Positions 1 to 8,654 of a stretch of 64,000 nucleotides of DNA are shown here, one piece after another (position 1 is the first letter of the stretch; each line of letters begins with the position of its first letter). Origin of the DNA: a virus. The notes beneath the pieces are model-generated. The model was not told where the DNA came from. It ran no database searches and saw nothing but the letters and a program-made list of their open reading frames with translations. The translations under genes and the position numbers were made by a program. The stretch is from positions 62,001 to 126,000 of the IMG/VR virus record IMGVR_UViG_3300021479_000006; one strand, given 5' to 3'.

Positions 1-285
1 TGCATTGGTTTGCCATTTAATATAGCTAGTTATGCGTTAATTTTGGAAATGATAGCTCAAGTTACGGATCATTTAGCTTTTGAATTTATACATACTTCAG
101 GAGATGCACATATTTACCTTAATCATATGGATAGTATTGCTGATTTTAAAAATAATGAATCATACCCATTACCAACATTATATCTGGATAGAAATATAAA
201 AGAGCTCTCTGATTTCAGAATTGAACATATTAATATAAGTAATTATCAAAGCCATCCTTATATACCACTCAAAGTAGCTGTATAA
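1..285 (+). CDS. thyA: Thymidylate synthase, C-terminal part (gene starts before the window)
   Basis: The frame is open to the left edge, so this is the 3' end of a longer gene. It reads GLPFNIASYALILEMIAQ, then EFIHTSGDAHIYLNH, and ends NYQSHPYIPLKVAV. These match the dUMP-binding segment, the GDAHIY block and the HPxIxxxVAV C-terminus of thymidylate synthase, which methylates dUMP to dTMP using methylene-tetrahydrofolate. The terminal Val-Ala-Val typical of the family is intact. It belongs with the ribonucleotide reductase, MazG-like and guanylate-kinase-like genes further on as a dNTP-supply set. A terminator follows, so it ends its transcription unit. The catalytic Cys lies outside the window. 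Confidence 0.93.
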   Translation, partial: CIGLPFNIASYALILEMIAQVTDHLAFEFIHTSGDAHIYLNHMDSIADFKNNESYPLPTLYLDRNIKELSDFRIEHINISNYQSHPYIPLKVAV

Positions 286-305
286 ACTATTGATTTAAAG
301 CTATT

Positions 306-340
306 AAAAACCTCATAAATTAAATTTATGAGGTTTTTAA
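306..340 (+). terminator. Rho-independent terminator after thyA
   Basis: A perfect inverted repeat (CCTCATAAA / TTTATGAGG at 311-333) is followed by a T run. It separates thyA from the membrane cassette starting at 384. Confidence 0.85.
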
Positions 341-383
341 ATTTTTTATATGATAATATCATAGAAATTTTTAGCTTTGCAAC

Positions 384-926
384 ATGATGGAACTCCTTAA
401 TGAATTTACAAAAGCAGAATTGATATTTTTCTGTATTGGTATTATAGCAACTGTACTATTTATAATTCAAACTTCACTAAGCTTTATTGGTACTGATGAT
501 ATTGAATTTGATACTGAAGAAGGTTTCGAAATATTAACAATCAAAAATTTAGTTATTTTTATGATGATCTTCGGTTGGTCTGGAATGGTTGCTATTGATA
601 GTTTTAAATTACAAATTTCCTCTTCCATAGTATTCTCTTTTACTATTTCAGTACTAGTAATTTTTATACTATCCGGTATAGTATATTTTATGAGTAAGAT
701 GAAACATGATGGTACAATTAAAATGGAGAATTGTATTGGTAAAATAGCTCAGGTGTATCTGAATGTAAGTCCCCAAGGAATGGGTAAAGTAACATTATCT
801 GTTCAAGGAGCTTATAGAGAATTCGATGCTATATCAAAAAACAAAGTTTATATACCATCAGGAGCCAATGTAAAAGTCACAGGATTTCAAGATAATATTC
901 TTGAAGTAGAAACAATTAATTCATAA
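384..926 (+). CDS. NfeD-like membrane protein, flotillin partner
   Basis: Three hydrophobic segments (about residues 12-36, 53-72 and 80-106) are followed by a soluble domain (about 115-178) with the beta-rich, Gly-spaced pattern of an NfeD OB fold (IGKIAQVYLNVSP, GMGKVTLSVQG, IPSGANVKVTG). NfeD1b/YuaF proteins are membrane partners of flotillins and are encoded beside them; here a flotillin gene follows after 25 bp. Two ATG codons lie in tandem at 384 and 387 with no clear Shine-Dalgarno. The arrangement suggests a phage-made inner-membrane scaffold; its role in infection is unknown. Confidence 0.75.
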   Translation: MMELLNEFTKAELIFFCIGIIATVLFIIQTSLSFIGTDDIEFDTEEGFEILTIKNLVIFMMIFGWSGMVAIDSFKLQISSSIVFSFTISVLVIFILSGIVYFMSKMKHDGTIKMENCIGKIAQVYLNVSPQGMGKVTLSVQGAYREFDAISKNKVYIPSGANVKVTGFQDNILEVETINS

Positions 927-951
927 TTTTAAACAAATATAAATCACAACT

Positions 952-2484
952 ATGTACTCAATAATTTTAGCATCCTTAATTTTTGTTGTATTATTTGCAA
1001 CAGTATACTCTATTTTCAAACGCTATAAAAGATGTCCATCGGATAAAATACTCGTAATCTATGGTAAAGTAGGTGGTGAAAATAGTTCTAAATGTATCCA
1101 TGGTGGAGCAGCATTTATATGGCCGGTCTTCCAGGAATCAACTTTCCTTGATTTAAAACCAATTGCTCTCAAAGTAGATGTTGACAAAGCATTATCGAAA
1201 CAAAACATTCGACTCAATGTTAAGTCTAATTTCACTATAGGTATATCTACAGAACCAACAATCATGACTAATGCTGCTGAAAGGCTTCTTGGTTTACAAA
1301 CAACTAGTATATCGACATTGGCTGAAGATATCATTGTTGGTCAGCTAAGACAAATAATTTCTTTAATGGATATTGAAGAAATAAATACTGACCGGGATAA
1401 ATTCTTGACAAACATTCAGAGTAACGTTGAAAATGAACTTAAGAAAATCGGTCTAAAATTGATTAATGTCAATATTGTTGATATTAAAGATGAATCTGGG
1501 TACATTGATGCTCTTGGTAAAGAAGCTGCTGCTAAAGCCTTAAATGATGCTAAAAAATCTGTAGCAGAAAAAGACAGAGATGGTGCCATCGGTGAAGCTG
1601 ACGCAAATCAGGATAAGATAACTAAAGTATCTAAGCTTACAGCTCAATCGGAGATCGGTAAAGCAAATGCCGAAAGAGAGAAACGTACTAATATAGCTGA
1701 TGCCAATGCTTTAGCAGTAGAAGGTGAAAACACGGCACAGATTAAAATAGCTAAGTCTGAAGCAGAAAAGAGAGAAGCTTTAGCTCAGGCAAATAAAACA
1801 GCAACTGTAGCTGAACAAGTTGCTCAAGCAAAAGCTAAAGAAGAATCATACTCAGCACAAACAAAAGCTGAGTTAGCTCGTGCTGAAATGTCAAAAGCTA
1901 CCAAAGAAGCAGATATTATTGTTGATACTGATATAGCAAAGAGAAAACTTGTTATTGAGGCTCAGGCCGAAGCTGAATCATTAATAGAGAAAGCTAAAGG
2001 TCAAGCTAATTCAGCTATTGAAATCGCTAAAGGTGAGGCCGAATCAGTATTTCTGAAACTTGAAGCTGAAGCAAAAGGTAATTATGAAATTTTAGCTAAA
2101 CAAGCAAAAGGTTTCGAAGAACTTGTTAAAGCTGCCGGAGGAGATCCTAAAACAGCGATTCAATATCTTATCAGTGAGAAAATAGTAGAGATTTACAAAA
2201 TCCAAGCAGATGCTATACAAAATATCAAAATTGATAAAATTACTGTATGGGAAAACGGTGGAGGAAAAGATGGTGGATCTTCAACAACAAATTTCATCAA
2301 TAGTCTTTTACAAGCAATTCCACCAAATGCTGATCTTTTGAATATGGTGGAACAGAGTCTTCCTGGATTCTTAGATGCTATAAAGACTAAAGAAATTAAA
2401 GAAATTAAAGAAAATCAACCAGTTTTGGTGACAGGTGCTGGAAAAGAAAATAATAATAATAATTCACAATTACTTAAAAGCTAA
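952..2484 (+). CDS. Flotillin / SPFH-domain membrane scaffold protein
   Basis: A single N-terminal membrane segment (residues 2-21) is followed by an SPFH/band-7 domain (about 25-190) and a long alanine- and glutamate-rich coiled coil (about 195-390, many AEA/AKAEA repeats). A C-terminal tail contains a Gly-rich linker near residue 440. Length (510 aa) and domain order match YuaG/YqiK flotillins, which oligomerise in membrane microdomains. It sits between an NfeD-like gene (25 bp upstream) and a CNNM-like gene (6 bp downstream), so the three are probably co-transcribed. Base and codon usage look like the neighbouring phage genes. Flotillin identity is well supported; a role in membrane protection, lysis timing or superinfection exclusion is speculation. 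Confidence 0.88.
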   Translation: MYSIILASLIFVVLFATVYSIFKRYKRCPSDKILVIYGKVGGENSSKCIHGGAAFIWPVFQESTFLDLKPIALKVDVDKALSKQNIRLNVKSNFTIGISTEPTIMTNAAERLLGLQTTSISTLAEDIIVGQLRQIISLMDIEEINTDRDKFLTNIQSNVENELKKIGLKLINVNIVDIKDESGYIDALGKEAAAKALNDAKKSVAEKDRDGAIGEADANQDKITKVSKLTAQSEIGKANAEREKRTNIADANALAVEGENTAQIKIAKSEAEKREALAQANKTATVAEQVAQAKAKEESYSAQTKAELARAEMSKATKEADIIVDTDIAKRKLVIEAQAEAESLIEKAKGQANSAIEIAKGEAESVFLKLEAEAKGNYEILAKQAKGFEELVKAAGGDPKTAIQYLISEKIVEIYKIQADAIQNIKIDKITVWENGGGKDGGSSTTNFINSLLQAIPPNADLLNMVEQSLPGFLDAIKTKEIKEIKENQPVLVTGAGKENNNNNSQLLKS

Positions 2485-2490
2485 TTTACT

Positions 2491-3501
2491 ATGATACTAA
2501 TACTTGCAATTCTTGTTACAGTGTCGGGCTTCTTTGCCGGCCTTATCCTATCTTTCATGGGTTTAGATATATCTGATTTAGAAAGAAAAGCGAAACTTGG
2601 TGATAAAAGAGCAACCAAGATATTACCGTTAAGAAGAAAGAGTAATCAATTACTCTCCACACTTATGATGTGTAATGTGTTTATCAACTCAACAATTTCA
2701 ACCTTTATGTCTGAAGGTGGTAATGGTGGAATAACATCTATAATCATATCAGCATCATTGATCTTAGTTTTTGGTGACATTGTGCCTACAGCAATCTGTA
2801 ATAAATATAAAATGTCTATAGCATCATATACAACACCTTTGGTTTACGTCATGTTTTATATTTTATGGCCTATAACTTATCCATTATCATATGTTCTTGA
2901 CAGATGGCTTCATGTTGAAATGACAACAATGTTTACTAAGAATGAAATAAAAGAAATTATTCATGCTCATGAAAAACACTCTACTATAGATACACACGAA
3001 AAGAATATTATGATCGGTGGTTTAACTTATTCTTCTAAGTCTGTTCTTGATATTATGACACCTATAACACAACTTTATCGTATTAATATAGATAAGCCGG
3101 TGACATTAGAAGAATTAAAGAAACAAAATTATGCAAGGGTTCCTGTATATCAGGGTACTAGAGATAATGTTATTGGAATATTATTTCTTAAAGATCTTGT
3201 CGGAGAATCTTCTGTACAAATAGATGTTGCTAAGAAATACAGACAGGATGGTATCATAAAAGTTATGGAGACAGAAAAACTTGATGTCTTGCTTAACAAG
3301 CTTATAAAACAACAAGTACACATGTCTTTTGTATATGATCAGTATGGTACATTAAGAGGCGTTGTAACAATGGAAGATATTTTAGAAACCATTATTGATC
3401 GTGAAATTTTAGATGAATCTGATTTAATTGTAGATCATCAAGAAGAAGCGAAAAGAACTTTTGATATCGAAAAAACTTCTGAGTTAGAAAAAATATCATA
3501 A
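2491..3501 (+). CDS. CNNM/CorC-type membrane protein (DUF21 plus CBS pair)
   Basis: The N-terminal half (about residues 1-135) is hydrophobic with several membrane segments and the DUF21 look (SGFFAGLILSFMGLDISDLE, then NQLLSTLMMCNVFINSTIS). The C-terminal half carries two CBS motifs (VLDIMTPITQLYRI to GILFLKDL, and VHMSFVYDQYGTLRGVVTMED). CNNM/HlyC-CorC proteins are linked to Mg2+ transport or membrane homeostasis. This copy lacks the C-terminal CorC_HlyC transporter-associated domain that bacterial homologues usually have. It starts 6 bp after the flotillin, which indicates one operon. Confidence 0.82.
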   Translation: MILILAILVTVSGFFAGLILSFMGLDISDLERKAKLGDKRATKILPLRRKSNQLLSTLMMCNVFINSTISTFMSEGGNGGITSIIISASLILVFGDIVPTAICNKYKMSIASYTTPLVYVMFYILWPITYPLSYVLDRWLHVEMTTMFTKNEIKEIIHAHEKHSTIDTHEKNIMIGGLTYSSKSVLDIMTPITQLYRINIDKPVTLEELKKQNYARVPVYQGTRDNVIGILFLKDLVGESSVQIDVAKKYRQDGIIKVMETEKLDVLLNKLIKQQVHMSFVYDQYGTLRGVVTMEDILETIIDREILDESDLIVDHQEEAKRTFDIEKTSELEKIS

Positions 3502-3516
3502 AGTAAATTTTATTAT

Positions 3517-3585
3517 ATACTGTTAGAGGGATAGGTTTTACAAAATTAACTATCCCTCATTTAATTTGATAAAAAATAACAGTAT
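3517..3585 (+). repeat. Nested inverted repeat after the membrane cassette
   Basis: An outer pair (ATACTGTTA 3517-3525 / TAACAGTAT 3577-3585) directly encloses an inner pair (GAGGGATAG 3526-3534 / CTATCCCTC 3550-3558). As RNA it would form a long interrupted hairpin. It lies just downstream of the CNNM-like stop codon and just before the small ORF at 3593, so it may act as a terminator or an mRNA-stability element. Confidence 0.6.
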
Positions 3586-3592
3586 GTAAAAC

Positions 3593-3757
3593 ATGAAAAT
3601 ATGGAGGAGTACTTTAGCGAATATTTTATATTTTTTAATCCCTGCTGCTTTAGTATTTAACATTAATCCCAATGTTTCCATATTGATTATGTTAGTATGT
3701 ATATCATATTTAAAGTATAAGCATTTAGAACGTAAGAGAGATAATATCCAAGATTAA
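3593..3757 (+). CDS. Small membrane protein (54 aa)
   Basis: The frame begins MKIWRSTLANILYFLIPAAL and contains two hydrophobic stretches (about residues 8-22 and 29-41) before a charged tail (HLERKRDNIQD). It overlaps the convergent minus-strand gene by 4 bp. No family is recognised. It could be a fourth member of the upstream membrane cassette, although the inverted repeat at 3517-3585 separates them. Confidence 0.5.
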   Translation: MKIWRSTLANILYFLIPAALVFNINPNVSILIMLVCISYLKYKHLERKRDNIQD

Positions 3758-4455
3758 ATATTTGATATAACCATCGCTGGCTCTTGTTCACAATTCCATT
3801 TAAACCAATAAAAATCAACATCCTGTATATGATATGGAGATTCCTCATATATTATATTTATTTTTGGCTTCTCATCTTGAGTAATAACTTCATCTACAAC
3901 TATTTTACTTCCTGGTTTTACAAAAATATTTTGTCCCCAACTATTTTTTACATTGATTCCAGCATTAACTATCCATCTACCAGTATGTGGTTTGAAATAG
4001 TCATGTAAAATGTTTTTTAAAATACCAATTACTTTAATCTTTACAGATGCATTACCATATACCTCATCGAAACTTGATGATTTGAAGAATGGTGTTTGAA
4101 ATCCACCCCAGTTTTGAAATATACCTAAAAATATTTGTTCACCTATAATGAATTTCAAATATATGTCAAGAAGATTCAAATTGTTATCGAACATTTTAAG
4201 TATAAAAACTTGTTTCATATCAACATTTGAACTGTCAACATAACTACCACCATGAAGATTTCTTAAACCGGTTGAAATTTGTACTAAAGTATCTATTTGT
4301 TGTCTTTTAAGGCCAGCATATCTATCAAAAGGATCAAAAGATAATTGTGGATCTCTTGGTTGCATTGCACCTGTACCAGTACTAAGACTTTGAAACATGA
4401 ATTCGCTAGTTTCAGTTAGTTTTTCAAAATCATCATATTTCTTAATAAACTTCAT
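3754..4455 (-). CDS. Unknown protein with capsid-targeting-like N-terminus
   Basis: 233 aa of unrecognised function. The N-terminus MKFIKKYDDFEKLTE resembles the short M-K-x-x-K-x-F-E-x-F motif shared by several small proteins in this window, which is compared in the findings with the T4 capsid-targeting leader. The body has no visible membrane segment or known motif. A GATATATAG box lies about 10-20 bp upstream of the start on the minus strand. Being late-expressed and packaged is an inference from these two signals. Confidence 0.6.
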   Translation of the reverse strand: MKFIKKYDDFEKLTETSEFMFQSLSTGTGAMQPRDPQLSFDPFDRYAGLKRQQIDTLVQISTGLRNLHGGSYVDSSNVDMKQVFILKMFDNNLNLLDIYLKFIIGEQIFLGIFQNWGGFQTPFFKSSSFDEVYGNASVKIKVIGILKNILHDYFKPHTGRWIVNAGINVKNSWGQNIFVKPGSKIVVDEVITQDEKPKINIIYEESPYHIQDVDFYWFKWNCEQEPAMVISNI

Positions 4456-4558
4456 AATCTATATATCTATTCCATAAATTAAACAACAAAAAATCTTTTC
4501 AATAATACCTAAAACTTTCTTGAATTAAGCCATATAACTTACAAATGTTAGCATAAAT

Positions 4559-5809
4559 ATGGCAAAAGGAAAAAGTCTTAAGAAGTTTGAATTCTCCCAG
4601 ATCGGTAAGATTATGGAGCAAGCAAGCGAAGGAAAACACGTTATTATTAATAATTCTCAAAAAAGAGAATTTATCCCAACAAGTATCTATATACTCAATG
4701 CACTTTTAAGTGGTTCCCTATTACATGGTGGTATCCTCACTAACCGTATTACAATTATGGCCGGGGAAGAAGCTACTGGTAAATCTTATCTATGTTATCA
4801 CATAGGTAGAGAAGCTCAGAAAAAAGGATATAAAATTATTTATATTGATACAGAGGGATCTATTGAATTAGATGATTTTGCTTCACATGGTATTAAATCA
4901 GATCCAGATAATTTAATGTTGGTAGATTGTTCAGTTGTTGAAGATCTTACACACATACTAGCCAACTTACTTAGTAAATTACAAGAAGCAAAAGATCAAG
5001 GTTTTGAACTTGAGAAAATTATTATCTTCATTGATTCTCTTGGTCAGCTTTCTTCAAGAAAAGAAAAACTAGTTGCTATTGAAGGTAAAGATACTCTAGA
5101 TATGACTCGTGCTAAAGCAATCAAAGCACTCTTCCGTATTGTAAATAGTGATTTGAAACACTTAGGTATTCCAATGGTTTGTACCAACCATACCTATAAA
5201 TCACAAGATTTTATTCCTACAGATATCATGGGTGGTGGTAAAGGTCCTTATTACTCAGCATCACATATTGTATTCCTTTCTAAAGCTAAACTTAAGACTG
5301 GTGAGGAAGATGATTTAGATCTTGGTCAAACAGGTATTATTGTGACAGCTAAAGCTATTAAAAATAGGTTAGCTAAACCTAAGAAAGTTAAGTTTCATAT
5401 ATCATTTGATGCCGGAACCAATCCTTTTGTTGGTCTTGACTTCTTTTGTTTGCCAGCTGTATACAAACAAGTTGGTATCGCCAAAGGAAAACCAAAAATT
5501 ACATCAGATGGAGAAGAAACTTTTGAAGAAGGTGGTAATCGTTGGTATGTAAGACATCTTAATAAGCATATTACAGCTTCCGAATTATTTACAGCTAAAG
5601 TATTTACACAAGAGGTATTAGAAGCCCTGGAGCCTCTTATTTATGAATATTTCAGATACAAAAATCACGAAGAAGTTGAATCAATGCTTAAAAACTTTGA
5701 AAAACTTATCGATGAAGCTGAAGTTAAAGCAAGTAAAATGACTAATAGTAAGAGTATGACTGAAATTACAGCAAGTGATTTTGATGAACAACTCGATAGT
5801 GATGAATAA
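4559..5809 (+). CDS. uvsX: UvsX-like RecA-family recombinase
   Basis: A RecA/UvsX strand-exchange ATPase that coats single-stranded DNA and drives recombination-dependent replication. The Walker A motif GEEATGKS is at residues 69-76, a Walker B-like strand reads KIIIFIDSLGQL, and a DNA-binding-loop segment GGGKGPYYSASHI follows. The 416-aa length is close to T4 UvsX (about 390). The C-terminus is acidic, as in RecA-family proteins. The gene stands alone between divergent or convergent neighbours and ends at a strong bidirectional terminator. Confidence 0.92.
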   Translation: MAKGKSLKKFEFSQIGKIMEQASEGKHVIINNSQKREFIPTSIYILNALLSGSLLHGGILTNRITIMAGEEATGKSYLCYHIGREAQKKGYKIIYIDTEGSIELDDFASHGIKSDPDNLMLVDCSVVEDLTHILANLLSKLQEAKDQGFELEKIIIFIDSLGQLSSRKEKLVAIEGKDTLDMTRAKAIKALFRIVNSDLKHLGIPMVCTNHTYKSQDFIPTDIMGGGKGPYYSASHIVFLSKAKLKTGEEDDLDLGQTGIIVTAKAIKNRLAKPKKVKFHISFDAGTNPFVGLDFFCLPAVYKQVGIAKGKPKITSDGEETFEEGGNRWYVRHLNKHITASELFTAKVFTQEVLEALEPLIYEYFRYKNHEEVESMLKNFEKLIDEAEVKASKMTNSKSMTEITASDFDEQLDSDE

Positions 5810-5829
5810 TATTAGGTTATGAAATAAAA

Positions 5830-5856
5830 AAGGTCAGCTGAATCAGCTGACCTTTT
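5830..5856. terminator. Bidirectional terminator between uvsX and the ParB-like gene
   Basis: The stem AAGGTCAGCTG / CAGCTGACCTT with a 3-nt loop is flanked by an A run and a T run, so it can end transcription from both sides. The minus-strand gene stops directly at its edge. Confidence 0.9.
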
Positions 5857-6240
5857 TTATTTCTTTTTAGGTTTACCTATATAAGCTTTAATTGGTACAT
5901 TAAGATTGACCGCAGCCTCTAATCTATGAGCACCATCAAGAAATAAATATTCTTTACCAGTATCTACCAAAACAACTGGTGGAAATCCAGAACCATTTTT
6001 ATATTCTTTCATATAACGTTTAACGTCCCTTTTTGAATGAGCATACAGATTTTTTATTTTCGGATCGTTTGGTTGAATCCAAATAGGTTTTAGATTCCAA
6101 GTATATTGATTCAAACCATTTATACCACGCCAAGCATCACGTGCTGTTCCAGCATAAATATTATATTGATCAATATGATCAGATATAACTTTATATGGTT
6201 CTGGTACTTCAAAGGTTTCAAAAGTTTTAACGTATTTCAT
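5857..6240 (-). CDS. ParB/Srx-like domain protein with capsid-targeting-like N-terminus
   Basis: 127 aa. The C-terminal half holds the ParB-like motif FLDGAHRLEAA (about residues 101-111), which in the ParB/sulfiredoxin superfamily forms the nucleotide-binding or nuclease pocket. FPPVVLVDTGKEY precedes it as the usual beta strand. The N-terminus MKYVKTFETFEVPE is the clearest example of the shared leader-like motif of this genome. A small ParB-fold nuclease or CTPase-like effector is plausible; the reaction cannot be assigned from sequence. Confidence 0.65.
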   Translation of the reverse strand: MKYVKTFETFEVPEPYKVISDHIDQYNIYAGTARDAWRGINGLNQYTWNLKPIWIQPNDPKIKNLYAHSKRDVKRYMKEYKNGSGFPPVVLVDTGKEYLFLDGAHRLEAAVNLNVPIKAYIGKPKKK

Positions 6241-6295
6241 TATTCAATTCTATTAATAATTTGATCTGATAATTTTCTTAGGAAAGGTGTTCTTT

Positions 6296-6532
6296 TCACA
6301 TAAAATTCTTAGTAGTAAATTGACCTTTACTATTTTCGGCCAAACCTTCAAAAAGATCAATATTTTTAATTACTTCAGATTCAGTAACTCCTGTTATAAC
6401 AGCTATTTCCGAAGCATCTTTCCATAGTTCATTAGTATGAGTTTCTAAATAATTATTTAAAGACAACATAAAATCATTTTCCGATTCGGTTTGTATAAAT
6501 ATATTCTTTAGAAATAAAATTAATTTTTTCAT
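6296..6532 (-). CDS. Hypothetical protein (78 aa)
   Basis: No family recognised. Residues about 40-60 (DASEIAVITGVTESEVIKNI) look like a small winged-helix or helix-turn-helix element that senses no visible ligand. The first 15 residues are hydrophobic and basic. The start is an ATG 14 bp downstream, on the minus strand, of the stop of the membrane-protein gene at 6547-6897, so the two are probably co-transcribed. Confidence 0.5.
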   Translation of the reverse strand: MKKLILFLKNIFIQTESENDFMLSLNNYLETHTNELWKDASEIAVITGVTESEVIKNIDLFEGLAENSKGQFTTKNFM

Positions 6533-6546
6533 TTTTGTTATTATTT

Positions 6547-6897
6547 TTAAGAACCTGGTTGAGCAGGTACAGCTTCATCTTCTGTAGAACCATCTTTATT
6601 ATCAAGAGCTCCACCAACACCATTTTTAACTTTAATAAATACCGTTAATAATTGTTGTAAGTTAATAATACTAAATAGAACACAAATAAACATAGCATCA
6701 ACCAATATTAATCTAATTAACCAATACGGATCAACAATTTCTTTAAAGAATCTAATATGTCCTATAATATAAAGTATTACTATAAGAAAAGATGTTAATC
6801 TCCTCGCAGAAGATTTCCCGTCATCTCCCTCAAACGAAGGTCTGAACCAAGCCACTAGAGCATCCAGACCAAAGAACTTTAATAATTTAGTGATCAT
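6547..6897 (-). CDS. Small two-helix membrane protein, possible holin
   Basis: 116 aa with an N-terminal amphipathic part, a KSSARRLTSF motif, two hydrophobic helices (about residues 37-50 and 60-85) and a charged, flexible C-terminus. This SSARR-then-membrane-helix layout is seen in many small phage holin-like proteins. There is no endolysin next to it (the GH19 endolysin is at 45.5-46.1 kb), so a holin role is only a possibility. It is divergent from the uracil-DNA glycosylase gene at 6949. Confidence 0.45.
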   Translation of the reverse strand: MITKLLKFFGLDALVAWFRPSFEGDDGKSSARRLTSFLIVILYIIGHIRFFKEIVDPYWLIRLILVDAMFICVLFSIINLQQLLTVFIKVKNGVGGALDNKDGSTEDEAVPAQPGS

Positions 6898-6948
6898 AAA
6901 AACTTTTTTCTTTATGATTTATATATCAATATATAGAAACATTTATTT

Positions 6949-7635
6949 ATGAATACCTGGATAGAATTTATTAAAAACGAATCAGAACAAGAATATTTTC
7001 TTTCTTTAAAAGAAAATTTAAAAATAGAAAAATCTAAAGGAAGGATAATATATCCACCAACTAAACAAATATTTACAGCCTTTGATATTACACCATTCGA
7101 AAGTATTAAAATTGTAGTATTAGGTATGGATCCCTACATAGGACATAACCAGGCACATGGTTTAGCATTTTCTACACTAGATAAATCAAGGCCTAAGTCA
7201 TTACAAAATATTTGTCAAGAAATTCGTAATGATATCTATACAGAAAAAGAAATGAAAGATATTTTTGTAGGAAGTAATTTAACTTGCTGGGCTAATCAAG
7301 GTGTATTTTTATTAAATACAACATTAACTGTTCAAGAAGGTTTATCTGGATCACATGAAGGTATAGGTTGGGAAGTTTTTACCGGAAGAGCTATTGATTT
7401 AATCGCTAAAGATCCTACACCAAAAGTGTTTATGTTATGGGGTAAAAAAGCTAAACAATTCAGTAATATTATAAAAGAAGCTGGAAACGATCATTTAATT
7501 TTAGAAGCTGCTCACCCATCACCATTTTCAGCAAGTTCTGGATTCTTTGATTGTAAACATTTTTCAAAAGCAAATATATTTCTTAAGGAAAACGGTTCAA
7601 AGAAAATTGACTGGAGGATCTGGCCAACAGAATGA
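6949..7635 (+). CDS. ung: Uracil-DNA glycosylase (family 1)
   Basis: Excises uracil from DNA. The water-activating loop reads VLGMDPYIGHNQAHGLAFS (Asp at residue 61), and the C-terminal HPSPF motif supplies the second catalytic residue. LLNTTLTVQEG and FMLWGKKAKQ match further family blocks. The 228-aa length is normal. Compared with the canonical GQDPYHG, the Gln and His are replaced by Met and Ile, while the catalytic Asp and the HPS His are kept. Its presence argues that the genome is not uracil-substituted. Confidence 0.9.
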   Translation: MNTWIEFIKNESEQEYFLSLKENLKIEKSKGRIIYPPTKQIFTAFDITPFESIKIVVLGMDPYIGHNQAHGLAFSTLDKSRPKSLQNICQEIRNDIYTEKEMKDIFVGSNLTCWANQGVFLLNTTLTVQEGLSGSHEGIGWEVFTGRAIDLIAKDPTPKVFMLWGKKAKQFSNIIKEAGNDHLILEAAHPSPFSASSGFFDCKHFSKANIFLKENGSKKIDWRIWPTE

Positions 7636-7638
7636 GGA

Positions 7639-8040
7639 CTATAAAAGTCCCCATTTCTTTGCAAGTGATATAGGAACTTCTACTTTTTCATTCCAAGCAT
7701 CATTACCAGATATTGTAATTATATCCGATACATAATAACTCCATCCCTGCCATTCAACAAATCTATCCCAAGCAGAAGAATCACATAATTGCTTAAGTGT
7801 ATAAACAACTTTTTGTTCATCCTCTTGAACTGGATCGTTAAGTTTTGATGCATTAATAGTGATTGTTATATTACTATCATCTAATCCTATTAAGTCCAAA
7901 CCAAAATCATCAATTAAAACTTCCAGATTTAAATTTCCATCATCTAAACTTTCCAATAAAAATTTTCCAAATGAATTCTTTTTTATTTTTCCCGTAAATA
8001 CTTTCTCGAAAATAAAATCTTCTTTTCTATTTTCTTTCAT
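7639..8040 (-). CDS. Hypothetical protein (133 aa)
   Basis: No family recognised. It is an acidic, beta-rich-looking protein with conserved-looking WDRFVEWQGWSYYVSD near residues 93-108. It overlaps the start of its own operon partner (8027-8419) by 14 bp, and it ends 3 bp from the convergent ung stop. Confidence 0.55.
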   Translation of the reverse strand: MKENRKEDFIFEKVFTGKIKKNSFGKFLLESLDDGNLNLEVLIDDFGLDLIGLDDSNITITINASKLNDPVQEDEQKVVYTLKQLCDSSAWDRFVEWQGWSYYVSDIITISGNDAWNEKVEVPISLAKKWGLL

Positions 8041-8419
8041 TGTAATTTTTTATTAAAAGACCCATTTTATTTACTAGCCAATAAACAATATGCCCATCTG
8101 TATCTTTATTGTAACCACAAACCAAACAAAAAATGTATAAATCAATAGTATCGTCTATCGTTAGTAAAGTTTCACAAATACCTTCACATAACTCATGATA
8201 GTGAGCACTTGTATTGAATAAATCTAATTCTTCAGCTAAATTATTAATATCATCATCCGATAAACCATCGAACGGATCCATAATAGGTTCTCTTTTCATA
8301 TGGAATAGAAATCTATAACAACTCGTATCATATAATGACCATATTTTAGTACTTATTTCTTGAACCAAATAGTAAGGCCCTGCCACCTCACCGTATATTA
8401 TATAATCGTTACCAAGCAT
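8027..8419 (-). CDS. Hypothetical protein (130 aa)
   Basis: No family recognised; mostly alpha-helical and acidic, with several cysteines and a CLVCGYNKDTDGHIVYWLV segment near the C-terminus. It is the first gene of a two-gene minus-strand operon and has a good host-type promoter 20 bp upstream. Confidence 0.55.
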   Translation of the reverse strand: MLGNDYIIYGEVAGPYYLVQEISTKIWSLYDTSCYRFLFHMKREPIMDPFDGLSDDDINNLAEELDLFNTSAHYHELCEGICETLLTIDDTIDLYIFCLVCGYNKDTDGHIVYWLVNKMGLLIKNYNERK

Positions 8420-8439
8420 ACTTCAATTTTGTTTATATA

Positions 8440-8447
8440 CAAAGATA
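8440..8447 (-). promoter_or_regulatory. Bacteroidota-type -7 promoter element
   Basis: Read on the minus strand the sequence is TATCTTTG, matching the Bacteroidota housekeeping -7 consensus TAnnTTTG. It is placed 20 bp before the ATG of the gene starting at 8419. A TTG-containing -33 region is not well defined. Confidence 0.6.
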
Positions 8448-8654
8448 GCAAAATTTTTTACAACATAAAAAAATTGATAAAATACAAATTAGTTATATTT
8501 GAAAAGCACATAAAGTTTTGTTAAACTTTCTGACAAAAATATTACCTTGTTACATTAAATACAAAAAAAAATTTAATAAAAACTTCATATAAAATTTGAT
8601 TTGTTGTCAGATTTTAAATTCCTTTGTATCACGAAAAAATTAAAGATTAATAGA

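Noticed and set aside
3754-4008. 74-codon plus-strand frame from 3784 rich in Ile/Phe/Tyr
   Set aside because: It lies opposite the coding strand of the 233-aa gene and has no start signal; hydrophobicity arises from the complement of AT-rich codons.
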